Made by a program: the position numbers and the translations under genes. Of a stretch of DNA of 13,310 nt, positions 1-7,526 are shown one piece after another. Below the pieces are notes generated by a model, which was given only the letters and a program-made list of their open reading frames with translations, was not told the DNA's origin and made no database searches. Source of the DNA: an uncultured Faecalibacterium sp. (GTDB lineage Bacteria; Bacillota; Clostridia; Oscillospirales; Ruminococcaceae); NCBI GenBank assembly GCA_900765105.1, contig CAAFQM010000156.1, positions 1 to 13,310 on the forward strand, written 5' to 3'. Position 1 is the stretch's first letter, and every line of letters begins with the position of its first letter.

Positions 1-1614
1 AAACTGGGCAAGGTTCTGATGACCGTCATCGCCGTCATGCCGGCGGCGGGTCTGATGATCAGTCTGGGCAAGCTGGTGCAGATGAGCGGCGGCGACATTG
101 CCGCCGTCATGACCATCGGCACTACGATGGAGAACATCGGCTGGGCCGGCATCAACAACCCGCACATCCTGTTCGCCGTAGCCATCGGCGGCAGCTGGGC
201 AAAGGAGCGTGCAGGCGGTGCCTTTGCGGCTGGGCTGGCCTTTGCGCTCATCAACGTCATCACCGGCAACATCTTCGGCGTTACCAGCGCCATGCTGGCA
301 GACCCCAACGCCGTGACCCACACCCTGTTCGGGCAGGAGATCGCCGTCAACGGCTACTTCACCTCTGTGCTGGGCGCCCCTGCGCTGAACATGGGCGTGT
401 TCGTGGGCATCATTGCCGGTTTTGTGGGCGGCGTAGCTTACAATAAATACTACAACTTCCGCAAGCTGCCGGATGCGCTGGCTTTCTTCAACGGCAAGCG
501 CTTCGTGCCCATGGTGGTCATTGCCTACTCGGTGGTCATCTCCATGGTGCTCGCTCTGTTCTGGCCTGTGGTGCAGACCGGCATCAACAACTTTGGCATC
601 TGGATCGCCAACTCTTCCGAGACTTCTCCCGTGCTGGCTCCGTTCATCTATGGCACGCTGGAACGTCTGCTGCTGCCCTTTGGTCTGCACCATATGCTGA
701 CCATCCCCATGAACTATACCTCTTTCGGCGGCACCTACACCATCGCCACCGGCGTCAATGCAGGCAGTCAGGTATTTGGTCAGGACCCGCTGTGGCTGGC
801 ATGGGCCAACGACCTCATCAACTTCAAGAAGGCCGGTGACATGGCCGCATATAATAATCTGCTGGCTACCGTCACTCCCGCCCGCTTCAAGGTTGGTCAG
901 ATGATCGGCGCGACCGGCCTGCTGCTGGGCATCGCACTGGCCATGTATCGCCGCGTGGATGCCGACAAGCGCAAGAATTACAAATCTATGTTCATTTCCA
1001 CTGCGCTGGCTGTGTTCCTCACCGGTGTGACCGAGCCGCTGGAGTTCATGTTCATGTTCTGCGCCATGCCGCTGTACATTGTATACGCCATACTGCAGGG
1101 CTGTGCCTTTGCCATGGCCGGCATCATCCATCTGCGCCTGCACTCCTTCGGCAATCTGGAATTCATCACCCGCATCCCCATGTCCCTGCAGGCCGGTCTG
1201 GGCGGTGATATCATCAACTTTGTCATCTGTGTCGTAGCATTCTTCATCATTGGCTATTTCGTGGCCTATTTCATGATCGGCAAACTCAATCTGGCTACCC
1301 CGGGCCGTCTGGGCAACTACACCGATGACAACGCGCCGGATGAGGATGCTTCCGGTGCAAAGGCTGAGAAAAAGTCCGATAACGGTCAGGCCGAGCGCAT
1401 CATTGCCCTGCTGGGCGGCCGCGAGAACATCGTGCTGGTGGATGCCTGCATGACCCGTCTGCGCGTTACCGTAAAGGACCCCGCCAAGGTGGCAGACCTT
1501 GCCGCATGGAAAGCTGAGGGTGCCCTGAGCCTGCTGGTCAAGGGCGACGGCATCCAGGCGGTGTACGGCCCCAAGGCAGACGTGCTGAAATCCGATATTA
1601 ACGATATTCTGTAA
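1..1614 (+). CDS. PTS alpha-glucoside/maltose-type transporter, fused IIC-IIB subunit (5' end cut by window)
   Basis: Membrane permease that imports a sugar and phosphorylates it, using phosphate relayed from PEP through HPr and a IIA protein. The frame is open from base 1, and Lys-Leu-Gly-Lys before the first ATG (position 19) fits the usual IIC N-terminus, so only a short 5' piece is missing. The IIC domain (first ~440 codons) is a run of hydrophobic segments. It carries GLHHMLTIPMNYT (codons ~228-240 from window start), a form I associate with the alpha-glucoside/maltose branch, and the conserved TEPLEF (near codon 344). An acidic linker leads to a C-terminal IIB domain with the phospho-cysteine in DACMTRLRVTV (Cys at codon 483). 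No IIA domain is fused, so a separate IIA must serve it. The downstream malQ supports a maltose or malto-oligosaccharide substrate, but this is inference; glucose or trehalose cannot be excluded. Confidence 0.9.
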   Translation, partial: KLGKVLMTVIAVMPAAGLMISLGKLVQMSGGDIAAVMTIGTTMENIGWAGINNPHILFAVAIGGSWAKERAGGAFAAGLAFALINVITGNIFGVTSAMLADPNAVTHTLFGQEIAVNGYFTSVLGAPALNMGVFVGIIAGFVGGVAYNKYYNFRKLPDALAFFNGKRFVPMVVIAYSVVISMVLALFWPVVQTGINNFGIWIANSSETSPVLAPFIYGTLERLLLPFGLHHMLTIPMNYTSFGGTYTIATGVNAGSQVFGQDPLWLAWANDLINFKKAGDMAAYNNLLATVTPARFKVGQMIGATGLLLGIALAMYRRVDADKRKNYKSMFISTALAVFLTGVTEPLEFMFMFCAMPLYIVYAILQGCAFAMAGIIHLRLHSFGNLEFITRIPMSLQAGLGGDIINFVICVVAFFIIGYFVAYFMIGKLNLATPGRLGNYTDDNAPDEDASGAKAEKKSDNGQAERIIALLGGRENIVLVDACMTRLRVTVKDPAKVADLAAWKAEGALSLLVKGDGIQAVYGPKADVLKSDINDIL

Positions 1615-1621
1615 AAAAGCT

Positions 1622-2440
1622 ATGAAACTGCTGACATTGAACACCCACAGCCTCATCGAACCGGAATACGAGGCCAAACGGGAAATTTTTGTGGAGTTTA
1701 TCGCAAAGGAGCAGCCGGATGTGTTCGCCTTGCAGGAGGTGAACCAGACCGCCGCCGCACCGGAGCTGGAAGCTGTCCCGGCGGGCTACACGCCCTGTCC
1801 GGGCAACACCGTGCCGCTGAAAGCCGACAACCATGCCGCTGCGGTGGCCCGGATGCTGGAAGAAGCGGGCTGTGCCTACCATTGGAGCTGGCTCCCGGCC
1901 AAGATCGGCTACGACAGATACGACGAGGGCATGGCGGTATTCAGCCGGGCACCCATCATGCAGGCCGAAAACCTGTTGCTGAGCCGGTCGGACAATTACC
2001 GTTACTGGAAGACCCGCCGGGCGCTGGGCATCTGTGCAGGAGATGTCTGGTACTATACGGTGCATCTGGGCTGGTGGAAGGACGAGGAAGAGCCCTTTGC
2101 CGACCAGTGGAAAACGCTGGCCGCAACGGCTGGTGCGAAACCGATGGCGTTCCTGCTGGGCGACTTCAACAGCGAAGCCGATGTGCGGGGCGAGGGGTAT
2201 GACCTCATTCTGCGCAGCGGCTGGCAGGATACCTACCGGCTGGCCCGGCAGCGGGATGACGGTTATCCCGTTGTGCAGGCCATTGACGGCTGGCGGGATG
2301 CCCCGGATGCCGCCGCCAAAAAGCGAATCGACCAGATCTGGTGCTCCAAAGCTGTTCCGGTGCGCAGCAGCCGGGTGGTATTCGTCGGAAAACAGGAGCC
2401 TCGGGTCTCCGACCATGCGGGTATCCTGATCGAATTATAA
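1622..2440 (+). CDS. Endonuclease/exonuclease/phosphatase-family hydrolase
   Basis: A 272-residue single-domain protein of the metal-dependent EEP superfamily (DNase I / sphingomyelinase / inositol-phosphatase fold). The family signature is complete: LTLNTHS with Asn7, LQEVN with the metal-binding Glu39, TVHLGWW with His148, LLGDFNSE with Asp181 and Asn183, KRIDQIW, and the C-terminal SDH pair Asp264-His265. No signal peptide or membrane segment is seen, so it is probably cytoplasmic. It starts 7 nt after the PTS stop without a clear Shine-Dalgarno site (only an A-rich tract), which suggests translation coupled to the PTS gene. The substrate is unknown. Small EEP proteins act on nucleic acids, phospholipids or sugar/inositol phosphates, and its place between a sugar permease and malQ makes a phosphorylated sugar or a phosphodiester conceivable. 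The fold call is secure; the function is not. Confidence 0.85.
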   Translation: MKLLTLNTHSLIEPEYEAKREIFVEFIAKEQPDVFALQEVNQTAAAPELEAVPAGYTPCPGNTVPLKADNHAAAVARMLEEAGCAYHWSWLPAKIGYDRYDEGMAVFSRAPIMQAENLLLSRSDNYRYWKTRRALGICAGDVWYYTVHLGWWKDEEEPFADQWKTLAATAGAKPMAFLLGDFNSEADVRGEGYDLILRSGWQDTYRLARQRDDGYPVVQAIDGWRDAPDAAAKKRIDQIWCSKAVPVRSSRVVFVGKQEPRVSDHAGILIEL

Positions 2441-2455
2441 AGGATAAGAAAAAAC

Positions 2456-3964
2456 ATGAAGATGCAGAGAAGTGCAGGCATTTTGCTGCCCATCAGCAGT
2501 CTGCCGTCCCCTTACGGCATCGGCTGCTTTTCGCAGGAAGCATACGATTTTGTGGACTGGCTCAAAGAGGCCGGACAGACTTATTGGCAGATCCTGCCGC
2601 TGGGTGTGACCAGCTATGGTGACAGCCCCTATCAGAGCTTTTCGGCCTTTGCGGGCAACCCGTACTTTATCAGTCTGGATGAACTGGTCAAAGAGGGCGT
2701 GCTCACCGCCGAGGAGTGCAAAAAGGCAAAGTTCGGGCGCAAAGCCGATGATATCAACTACAGCCAACTCTACAAGGAGCGGGGCCGCCTGCTCCGGCTG
2801 GCCTATTCCCGCAGTGATATCGGCCACAATGCAGCGTTCGCCGCATTCTGCGAGAAAAATAAGTGGTGGCTGGACGATTTTGCCCTGTTCATGGCAATGA
2901 AAGGCCGCTTTGAGGGCAAGCCGTGGATCGAGTGGGCAGAGGATATCCGTCTGCGCTGGCAGAATGCCATGGACTACTACCGCCGGGAATTGTATTTTGA
3001 GGTGGAGTACCACAAGTATCTCCAGTTCAAGTTCGACGAGCAGTGGCGCAGGCTGAAAGCCTACGCCAACAGCAAAGGCATCCGCATCATCGGCGATATC
3101 CCCATCTATGTGGCACTGGATTCTGCCGATGCATGGGCGAACCCGCAGATGTTCCAGCTGGATGAGGACAACATTCCCACCGCTGTGGCAGGTGTTCCGC
3201 CGGATGGTTTTTCGCCCACCGGCCAGCTCTGGGGCAATCCGCTCTACCGCTGGGAAAAGCACCGGGAAACGGGCTATCAGTGGTGGATCACCCGCTTGTG
3301 GTATTGCTTTGAACTGTACGATGTGGTTCGCATCGACCACTTCCGCGGTTTCGACGAGTATTTCTCCATCCCCTACGGCAGCGAGACTGCGGCACCCGGC
3401 CACTGGGAAAAAGGCCCTGGCATCGAGCTGTTCCGTGCGGTGGAGCAGGCACTGGGCAAGCGGGAGATCATTGCCGAGGATCTGGGCTATATGAGCGAGA
3501 CCGTCCGGCAGCTGGTGCGGGACAGTGGCTTCCCCGGCATGAAGGTGTTGGAATTTGCCTTCGATTCCCGTGACACCGGCAGCGCCAGCGACTACCTGCC
3601 CCATAATTACCCGGTGAACAGCGTGGCCTACACCGGCACCCATGACAACGAAACACTGGTTTCGTGGTACCAGACCATCACCTCTGCCGAACGTGCACTG
3701 GTGCGGGATTATCTGTGCGATTATGCCACGCCGGAAGCGCAGCTCTATAAGAGCATGATTGCCCTTATCTTCCGCAGTGCCGCCGCCACCTGCATCATCC
3801 CCATGCAGGACTGGCTGGGGCTGGACAATTCCGCCCGTATCAATAAGCCCTCCACCGTAGGCGAGAACTGGCGCTGGCGGCTAAAAAAGAGCCAGCTGAC
3901 CCCAAAGCTGCAAAAAGAAATTTGCAGTATCACCACCCGCTATGGCCGGATGAACTGGGCATAA
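2456..3964 (+). CDS. malQ: 4-alpha-glucanotransferase (amylomaltase, GH77)
   Basis: Cytoplasmic GH77 enzyme that transfers alpha-1,4-glucan segments between malto-oligosaccharides and releases glucose. At 502 residues it has the usual length of the short bacterial form. It opens with RSAGILLPISSLPSPYGIG and ILPLGVTSYGDSPYQS, both typical of the family. GDIPIYVALDSADAW and the loop PPDGFSPTGQLWGNPLY follow. The catalytic set is present: nucleophile Asp294 in RIDHFRGF, acid/base Glu341 in IIAEDLG, and Asp397 in GTHDNE. The ATG follows an AAAGGA ribosome site and lies 15 nt after the upstream stop. As last gene of the PTS-EEP-malQ unit it would process oligomers of the imported alpha-glucoside or of internal glycogen. 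A strong hairpin follows 9 nt after the stop. Confidence 0.97.
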   Translation: MKMQRSAGILLPISSLPSPYGIGCFSQEAYDFVDWLKEAGQTYWQILPLGVTSYGDSPYQSFSAFAGNPYFISLDELVKEGVLTAEECKKAKFGRKADDINYSQLYKERGRLLRLAYSRSDIGHNAAFAAFCEKNKWWLDDFALFMAMKGRFEGKPWIEWAEDIRLRWQNAMDYYRRELYFEVEYHKYLQFKFDEQWRRLKAYANSKGIRIIGDIPIYVALDSADAWANPQMFQLDEDNIPTAVAGVPPDGFSPTGQLWGNPLYRWEKHRETGYQWWITRLWYCFELYDVVRIDHFRGFDEYFSIPYGSETAAPGHWEKGPGIELFRAVEQALGKREIIAEDLGYMSETVRQLVRDSGFPGMKVLEFAFDSRDTGSASDYLPHNYPVNSVAYTGTHDNETLVSWYQTITSAERALVRDYLCDYATPEAQLYKSMIALIFRSAAATCIIPMQDWLGLDNSARINKPSTVGENWRWRLKKSQLTPKLQKEICSITTRYGRMNWA

Positions 3965-3973
3965 ACAGATAAA

Positions 3974-4020
3974 AAAGAAAGCCTGAACGTTAGCTTTACG
4001 CAGACGTTCAGGCTTTCTTT
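3974..4020. terminator. Probable bidirectional intrinsic terminator between malQ and the convergent operon
   Basis: A perfect 17-bp inverted repeat: left arm 3974-3990, right arm 4004-4020, with a 13-nt loop at 3991-4003. On the plus strand the stem ends in CTTTCTTT and is followed by an A/T-rich run. On the minus strand the stem runs into six further T residues (complement of the A-run from 3971). It therefore suits both malQ and the TetR-led operon arriving from the other side. Confidence 0.88.
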
Positions 4021-4047
4021 CAAATTTTATCGTTTTAACGTGAATCA

Positions 4048-4233
4048 TCATCCGCTCCCACAACTATGTGTGGAGGTGCGTGAGCGCATGGTTCGGGAGA
4101 GCGCCTGCATGGAAGATTCTTTTCTGCGTCCGATCTGATTGGTCCGAATCCCATGCCGATGCTGCACCAGCATTTTTGCAAAATAGATTCCGTAGAACAT
4201 CGCCCATGCGCCGGCAGCGATGCAGTTTGCCAT
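4048..4233 (-). pseudogene. Truncated isoprenylcysteine-methyltransferase-like membrane protein (N-terminal remnant)
   Basis: This 61-codon frame starts 6 nt after the GNAT-YoaP stop and has no strong Shine-Dalgarno site. Its first ~38 residues, including AMFYGIYFAKMLVQ and HRHGIRTNQIGRRK, look to me like the N-terminus of the small isoprenylcysteine carboxyl methyltransferase-like integral membrane proteins of Firmicutes: one hydrophobic segment, then the basic GI-T-QIG motif. Those proteins normally run to roughly 170-200 residues with several membrane segments. Here the similarity ends after GRRK. The tail is rich in Ser, Arg and Thr and stops soon after, about 30 nt before the terminator hairpin. 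Neither of the other two minus frames resumes a membrane protein. I read it as a decayed last gene of the operon. The similarity is from memory, so a chance or new small membrane protein remains possible. Confidence 0.5.
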
Positions 4234-4239
4234 TCTCTG

Positions 4240-4986
4240 TCACAGTTTCACGCCCGCCAGAGCCAGAAACTTTTTGTCGGACTGAATGCTCTGCGTCACA
4301 AATTTTCCATCCCGGAACAGGGCGTAGGTCGTTACCGGGGCCGGGACATTCTGTGCGGCTTCTCTGTTCGTGATGCGGATGGTTTTCAGCGGGATGCCAT
4401 GTTCCTTTGCCGTTGCCTCCACCTTGGGCACCCAGTAGTATGTAAAGGGACATTGGTCGGTGTAATAGAGAACAAAGCCGCTTTCCGCTGCTTTCGGGTG
4501 TCTGGCGCATTCCTTGAACTTTGGCTTTTCTTCTACCCGGTCCAGCGGGAGCATCATCAGAGTAATGCCGCAGTCGGAAACATCGGCCACCGTGAAGCCC
4601 TCATGTTCCAGAAACTTCGGGTCAGCCAGAAATTCCCGCTTCCGGCCCTCGGCGCACAGGATGCACAGACCCTTGCGGCCCTGCGCTCTGGCATCCCGGA
4701 TGCACTCGGCCAGTAGTTCGCCCGCATAGCCGTGGCCTTTCAGTGCGCCGGAGACCCACAGGCAGTCGATGTAGACCCAGCCCTTAGCATCAATGGGCAC
4801 CCATGCGTTTTCTGCCGGGATGTACTCGATGAAGCATTTGCCGCGCTCGGTGCTACGGAGGAACACCAGCCCTTCGTCAAAGCGCTGTTTGAGCCACTCT
4901 TTTTTTGTAAGGCTCTGCTTGCCTGACATGGCACAGCAAATGTGCTCCTTGTCGATATTGTCCTTGGTAATGCGGATGATCTCCAT
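4240..4986 (-). CDS. GNAT N-acetyltransferase with C-terminal YoaP-like domain
   Basis: A 248-residue two-domain protein. The N-terminal ~150 residues form a GNAT acetyl-CoA-dependent acyltransferase: VYIDCLWVSG (residues 71-80, strand beta4), then the acetyl-CoA pyrophosphate loop KGHGYAGELL (83-92), then an FLEHEGFTVAD segment. The C-terminal ~80 residues, with FVLYYTDQCPFTYYWVPKVE (Cys179-Pro180) and a thioredoxin-like strand-helix pattern, match the YoaP-like domain that accompanies such acetyltransferases in Firmicutes. Only one Cys is present at the CP position, so a two-cysteine redox centre is unlikely. The start follows an AAGAGG site and lies 10 nt after the hydrolase stop, inside the TetR-led operon. 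The acetylated substrate is not known; an antibiotic, a toxic amine or a protein are all possible. Confidence 0.87.
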   Translation of the reverse strand: MEIIRITKDNIDKEHICCAMSGKQSLTKKEWLKQRFDEGLVFLRSTERGKCFIEYIPAENAWVPIDAKGWVYIDCLWVSGALKGHGYAGELLAECIRDARAQGRKGLCILCAEGRKREFLADPKFLEHEGFTVADVSDCGITLMMLPLDRVEEKPKFKECARHPKAAESGFVLYYTDQCPFTYYWVPKVEATAKEHGIPLKTIRITNREAAQNVPAPVTTYALFRDGKFVTQSIQSDKKFLALAGVKL

Positions 4987-4996
4987 AGCGTACCTC

Positions 4997-5920
4997 TTAT
5001 TGCTCCTGCAAAATCTTCAGGAACTCTTTCTTTTTCTCAACGTGAATTCCATGCCCGCACGGAAAATGCACGATTCTGCACTCCGGGATAAGGTTGCTCA
5101 CCCGAATCGCATCTTCCTCAGTCAGTGCGCACATCTGGATGCCATCCTCACCGATGTTGGTTTCCGCTTTCAGGAAAACAGTCGGACAGGTGATTTTTTG
5201 CAGAAGTGTCTCATAATTGATCTGTGCATGGAACGAATCTGTATAGAACGCTTCTCCGAAGTGCGGGTCGTACTCGTTCATGCCCTTGAACGCTTCCAAT
5301 GCCGCCTTCGGCCAGAACAACACCTTCAACGGCTTATCCGGGTGCTTTGCCCGGTACTTTCTGGCGTTCTGTGTGAGTTTTTCCCGAATCCGTTCCCGGT
5401 CTTTTTCCGGGAAGGAATTCCACGCATACTGATGCGAAAAATAATAAAGGACAAAATCCTGCTCCTGCGTCTGGTGCAGGAACTCATGGCAGACCGTAGA
5501 TAAATCGAGATAGTTGTAGGTTTTGAACCTGCGCTCCCCGAAACTCGCAAAGAACGGCGGGTCTTCCAGTATCAGCTTTTCGCAGCAGGGATAGGTTGCA
5601 GCAATGTATGCGGCAATCAACCCACCCGAAGAATGTCCCACCAAAGTAATCTTGCGGCTTGTCAGGTGCTGAAGCAACGAATGGATATCGTCACCAATTT
5701 TGTCAAGCTGATACAACTCTGCATTATGGGAACTGCCGCCGTGTCCATAGCAATCAATCAAAATGACTTTCGCTGTTTTGCCCAGCTGCTTTGCAACTTC
5801 AAAATAGCTTTCCGAAGAAGTTCCCTGCGCATGGAGCAGGACAAACGTGCGGTTGCCTGCACCTGTGCAGTAATACCGAAGTTTATTTCCCTCCGGGGTC
5901 GTAAATTCACCAGTTTCCAT
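4997..5920 (-). CDS. Alpha/beta-hydrolase fold protein
   Basis: A 307-residue cytoplasmic alpha/beta hydrolase of the lipase/esterase-peptidase type. It shows the oxyanion strand FVLLHAQGTSS (residues 27-37), IDCYGHGGSS (55-64), the nucleophile elbow GHSSGG with Ser97, and a C-terminal CGHGIHVEKKKEFL with probable catalytic His290. The acid is likely Glu253 or Asp259 in the KAETNIGEDG segment. A helical cap occupies about residues 125-235. I chose the ATG at 5918-5920 because AAAGGAA stands 10 nt before it; an in-frame ATG 33 nt further upstream has no ribosome site. The small gap to the AlkD-like gene and the 10-nt gap to the GNAT gene place it in the same transcript. The substrate is unknown; general detoxifying esterase or hydrolase is the safest reading. 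It is noticeably more AT-rich than the polyamine genes. Confidence 0.9.
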   Translation of the reverse strand: METGEFTTPEGNKLRYYCTGAGNRTFVLLHAQGTSSESYFEVAKQLGKTAKVILIDCYGHGGSSHNAELYQLDKIGDDIHSLLQHLTSRKITLVGHSSGGLIAAYIAATYPCCEKLILEDPPFFASFGERRFKTYNYLDLSTVCHEFLHQTQEQDFVLYYFSHQYAWNSFPEKDRERIREKLTQNARKYRAKHPDKPLKVLFWPKAALEAFKGMNEYDPHFGEAFYTDSFHAQINYETLLQKITCPTVFLKAETNIGEDGIQMCALTEEDAIRVSNLIPECRIVHFPCGHGIHVEKKKEFLKILQEQ

Positions 5921-5954
5921 CAATGTAAGGTTCCTTTCGTAATTTCCGCACATT

Positions 5955-6662
5955 TCAGGGCCGGATGCGCAGCTCCCGGAGCTGCTGTTTCATTTCCGGC
6001 GAGATGCGGCAACTCTCCACAGCTTTCTGAATGGTTTTGTTGTGCGTCCAGACATCCAGCCTCCGCTCTGTCAGCCATGGCAAGGCGGCATCCGGCTGTT
6101 TGGCCAATGCCGTCGCAAAATACCATGCCCGCATCATGTTCAGGTAGTATTCTTCGCTGTGCACTCCGGCCACCCACGCAAGATATTCCGGTCGGAAACC
6201 CTCATCCAGATAATATCGCATCAGCATCCCCATGGCGTATCGCACAGGATAGAGTTTGCCGGAGTTCAGCCACCGGCGGATGGATGACAGCAGCTCTGCT
6301 TTATGCTTTGCAAAAACTTTTGGACAAAAGCAGTCACAGGTTGCCCAGTTGTCGATGTAGGGCAGAAACGTTTCCGTTTCTGCCAGAACCGTGTCATAAT
6401 CCCGGATCTGTTCGATGAGGAACGCATGGAGGTTATTTTCTTCGTAATAACGGTGCGGCAGGCTGTGCAGAAACTCCTCCGCCTGCGGTGTACCTGCCAG
6501 TTCTTTTGCCAGCTTGCGCAAAAGCGGTGTCCGCACCCCGATCACCGTTTCCGGCGGGATGGCAGGCATCAGTTTGCTTTGGAACGTCTGATATTCTGTG
6601 TCCTGCAAAGCAAACAGTTGTTCTGAAATAAAGTTCAAATATTCTTTGCTCGATGCCATCAT
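5955..6662 (-). CDS. DNA alkylation repair protein, AlkD-like HEAT-repeat glycosylase
   Basis: A 235-residue all-helical protein of the AlkD family, DNA glycosylases that excise positively charged N3- and N7-alkylpurines without flipping the base. Family hallmarks are the early IGVRTPLLRKLAKEL (residues 41-55), DNWATCD with Trp106 and Asp110, Arg141 in YPVRYAMGML, and Trp180 in MMRAWYFATAL. These correspond in order and spacing to the Trp109, Asp113, Arg148 and Trp187 described for Bacillus cereus AlkD. Length is normal. Two adjacent ATGs follow an AGGTGA site closely, and the second gives a more normal spacing (start at 6659), so the true N-terminus may be one residue shorter. It lies 14 nt after the KTR gene in the TetR-led operon. 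This suggests that the operon responds to an electrophile or alkylating compound, which is inference. Confidence 0.92.
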   Translation of the reverse strand: MMASSKEYLNFISEQLFALQDTEYQTFQSKLMPAIPPETVIGVRTPLLRKLAKELAGTPQAEEFLHSLPHRYYEENNLHAFLIEQIRDYDTVLAETETFLPYIDNWATCDCFCPKVFAKHKAELLSSIRRWLNSGKLYPVRYAMGMLMRYYLDEGFRPEYLAWVAGVHSEEYYLNMMRAWYFATALAKQPDAALPWLTERRLDVWTHNKTIQKAVESCRISPEMKQQLRELRIRP

Positions 6663-6676
6663 TCACCTCATTGCTT

Positions 6677-6850
6677 TTATGCCGATGCAACTTCTTCCAT
6701 TTTTCCGTCCCGGAAGCGGATGACGCATTCGTAGCGGCATTTGGGGCAGAACAGCGGAAAGTTGCGCAGAATGGTATCCGGCAAAAGTCTTGCACGGGTC
6801 TTTGCACCGCAGACCGGGCAAAGAATCCATTGCTCATCCGATTGATTCAT
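6677..6850 (-). CDS. Cysteine-rich KTR-domain small zinc-ribbon-like protein
   Basis: A 57-residue protein that length filters easily miss. It contains WILCPVCGAKTRARL (Cys11, Cys14, then the Lys17-Thr18-Arg19 signature), FPLFCPKCRYEC (Cys35, Cys38, plus Cys42) and a short C-terminal tail. The two CxxC pairs predict a zinc ribbon. The layout matches the Cys-rich KTR family of Firmicutes, whose function is not established and which I recall being frequent near TetR genes and on conjugative elements. Its start is fixed by a very strong AAAAAAGGAGG site 5 nt upstream. That site lies within the last codons of tetR, which the gene overlaps by 17 nt, so the two are translationally linked. A role in nucleic-acid binding or as an accessory to the regulator is possible but unproven. 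Confidence 0.9.
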   Translation of the reverse strand: MNQSDEQWILCPVCGAKTRARLLPDTILRNFPLFCPKCRYECVIRFRDGKMEEVASA

Positions 6851-7484
6851 GGTTTCCTCCTTTTTTCAGATTGAATGTGCGGAAAAACAGCCGCACATGG
6901 GCATCCAGTTTTGCAAGACATTCGGCTTCGCGCTCCGGCTGGCGGTCGCAGACAGCCAGTAACGTGATGACTGGGGAAACGTACATCCATGCCATGGTTT
7001 CCGGGTCCTCGTCCGGCAGTTCTCCGGCAGAGATCAAGGCACGGAAAATGTCGGCGTGGTAAGCAATCATGCGGTCTGCATAGCGTTGGGAGTACAATTC
7101 TGCCAGCTCCGGGGAGCGGAACTGTTCCAGCGTCATCATCCGGCGGAACTGGCTGATGGTCTGATCATGCAGAGAATAGAGGAAGATCTGCCGGACTTTC
7201 TCGGCAAGGGCATCGGCGGAAATATCAGAAAAGGTAGGCACATCCCTACGGACATCCTGCACATGGACATTGATCCCATCGGTATCTTTCTCATAGTGCG
7301 CCGCCGTGTTCTCCACGATGGCATCAAAGATAGCCTGCTTGCTGGGGAAATGGTTGTACAGCGAGGGTGCCTTGATGCCGACCGCCTTGGCGATCTCGCC
7401 CACACTGACCGCATCATAGCCACGCGCCGAAAATAGCTCCAGCGCCTTTTCCAGAATCTTCTGCTTAGTATCTTCCTGTTTCAT
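6834..7484 (-). CDS. TetR/AcrR-family transcriptional repressor
   Basis: A 216-residue one-component regulator. The N-terminal DNA-binding domain is typical: TKQKILEKALELFSARGYDAVSVGEIAKAVG (residues 6-36), then the recognition helix in IKAPSLYNHFPSKQAIFDAIV (37-57). The remaining ~155 residues are the variable helical ligand-binding and dimer domain, and give no hint of the ligand. The ATG at 7482-7484 is chosen for its GGAGG site 5 nt upstream and its match to the family N-terminus; the frame stays open 62 codons further, but that extension runs across the promoter. It is the first gene of the operon. A consensus promoter with an inverted repeat over the start site lies directly upstream, so autorepression released by a small molecule is the expected mode. 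Its 3' end overlaps the KTR gene. Confidence 0.95.
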   Translation of the reverse strand: MKQEDTKQKILEKALELFSARGYDAVSVGEIAKAVGIKAPSLYNHFPSKQAIFDAIVENTAAHYEKDTDGINVHVQDVRRDVPTFSDISADALAEKVRQIFLYSLHDQTISQFRRMMTLEQFRSPELAELYSQRYADRMIAYHADIFRALISAGELPDEDPETMAWMYVSPVITLLAVCDRQPEREAECLAKLDAHVRLFFRTFNLKKGGNHESIG

Positions 7485-7501
7485 CCTGCCCTCCGCAGTG
7501 T

Positions 7502-7525
7502 ATGCTAACAACCGTTCGTTAGCAT
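7502..7525. promoter_or_regulatory. Probable TetR operator (inverted repeat over the tetR start site)
   Basis: Perfect 8-bp arms ATGCTAAC (7502-7509) and GTTAGCAT (7518-7525) surround an 8-nt spacer that itself has partial dyad symmetry (AACCGTTC). It begins just downstream of the -10 box at 7527-7532 and ends 17 nt before the tetR ATG. Bound repressor would block transcription initiation. Size and CTAAC/GTTAG half-sites are common for TetR-family operators; assignment to this TetR is inferred from position. Confidence 0.8.
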
Positions 7526-7526
7526 C

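Noticed and set aside
1598..2416. Minus-strand open frame of 272 codons opposite the EEP gene
   Set aside because: Codon-bias shadow of the EEP hydrolase, whose catalytic motifs are all on the plus strand; no family features.
2435..3643. Minus-strand open frame of about 400 codons opposite malQ
   Set aside because: Antisense to a complete amylomaltase with all catalytic residues; shadow frame.
5921..5953. Earlier in-frame ATG for the alpha/beta hydrolase
   Set aside because: No Shine-Dalgarno sequence before it, while the extension itself contains the AAAGGAA that serves the ATG at 5918-5920.
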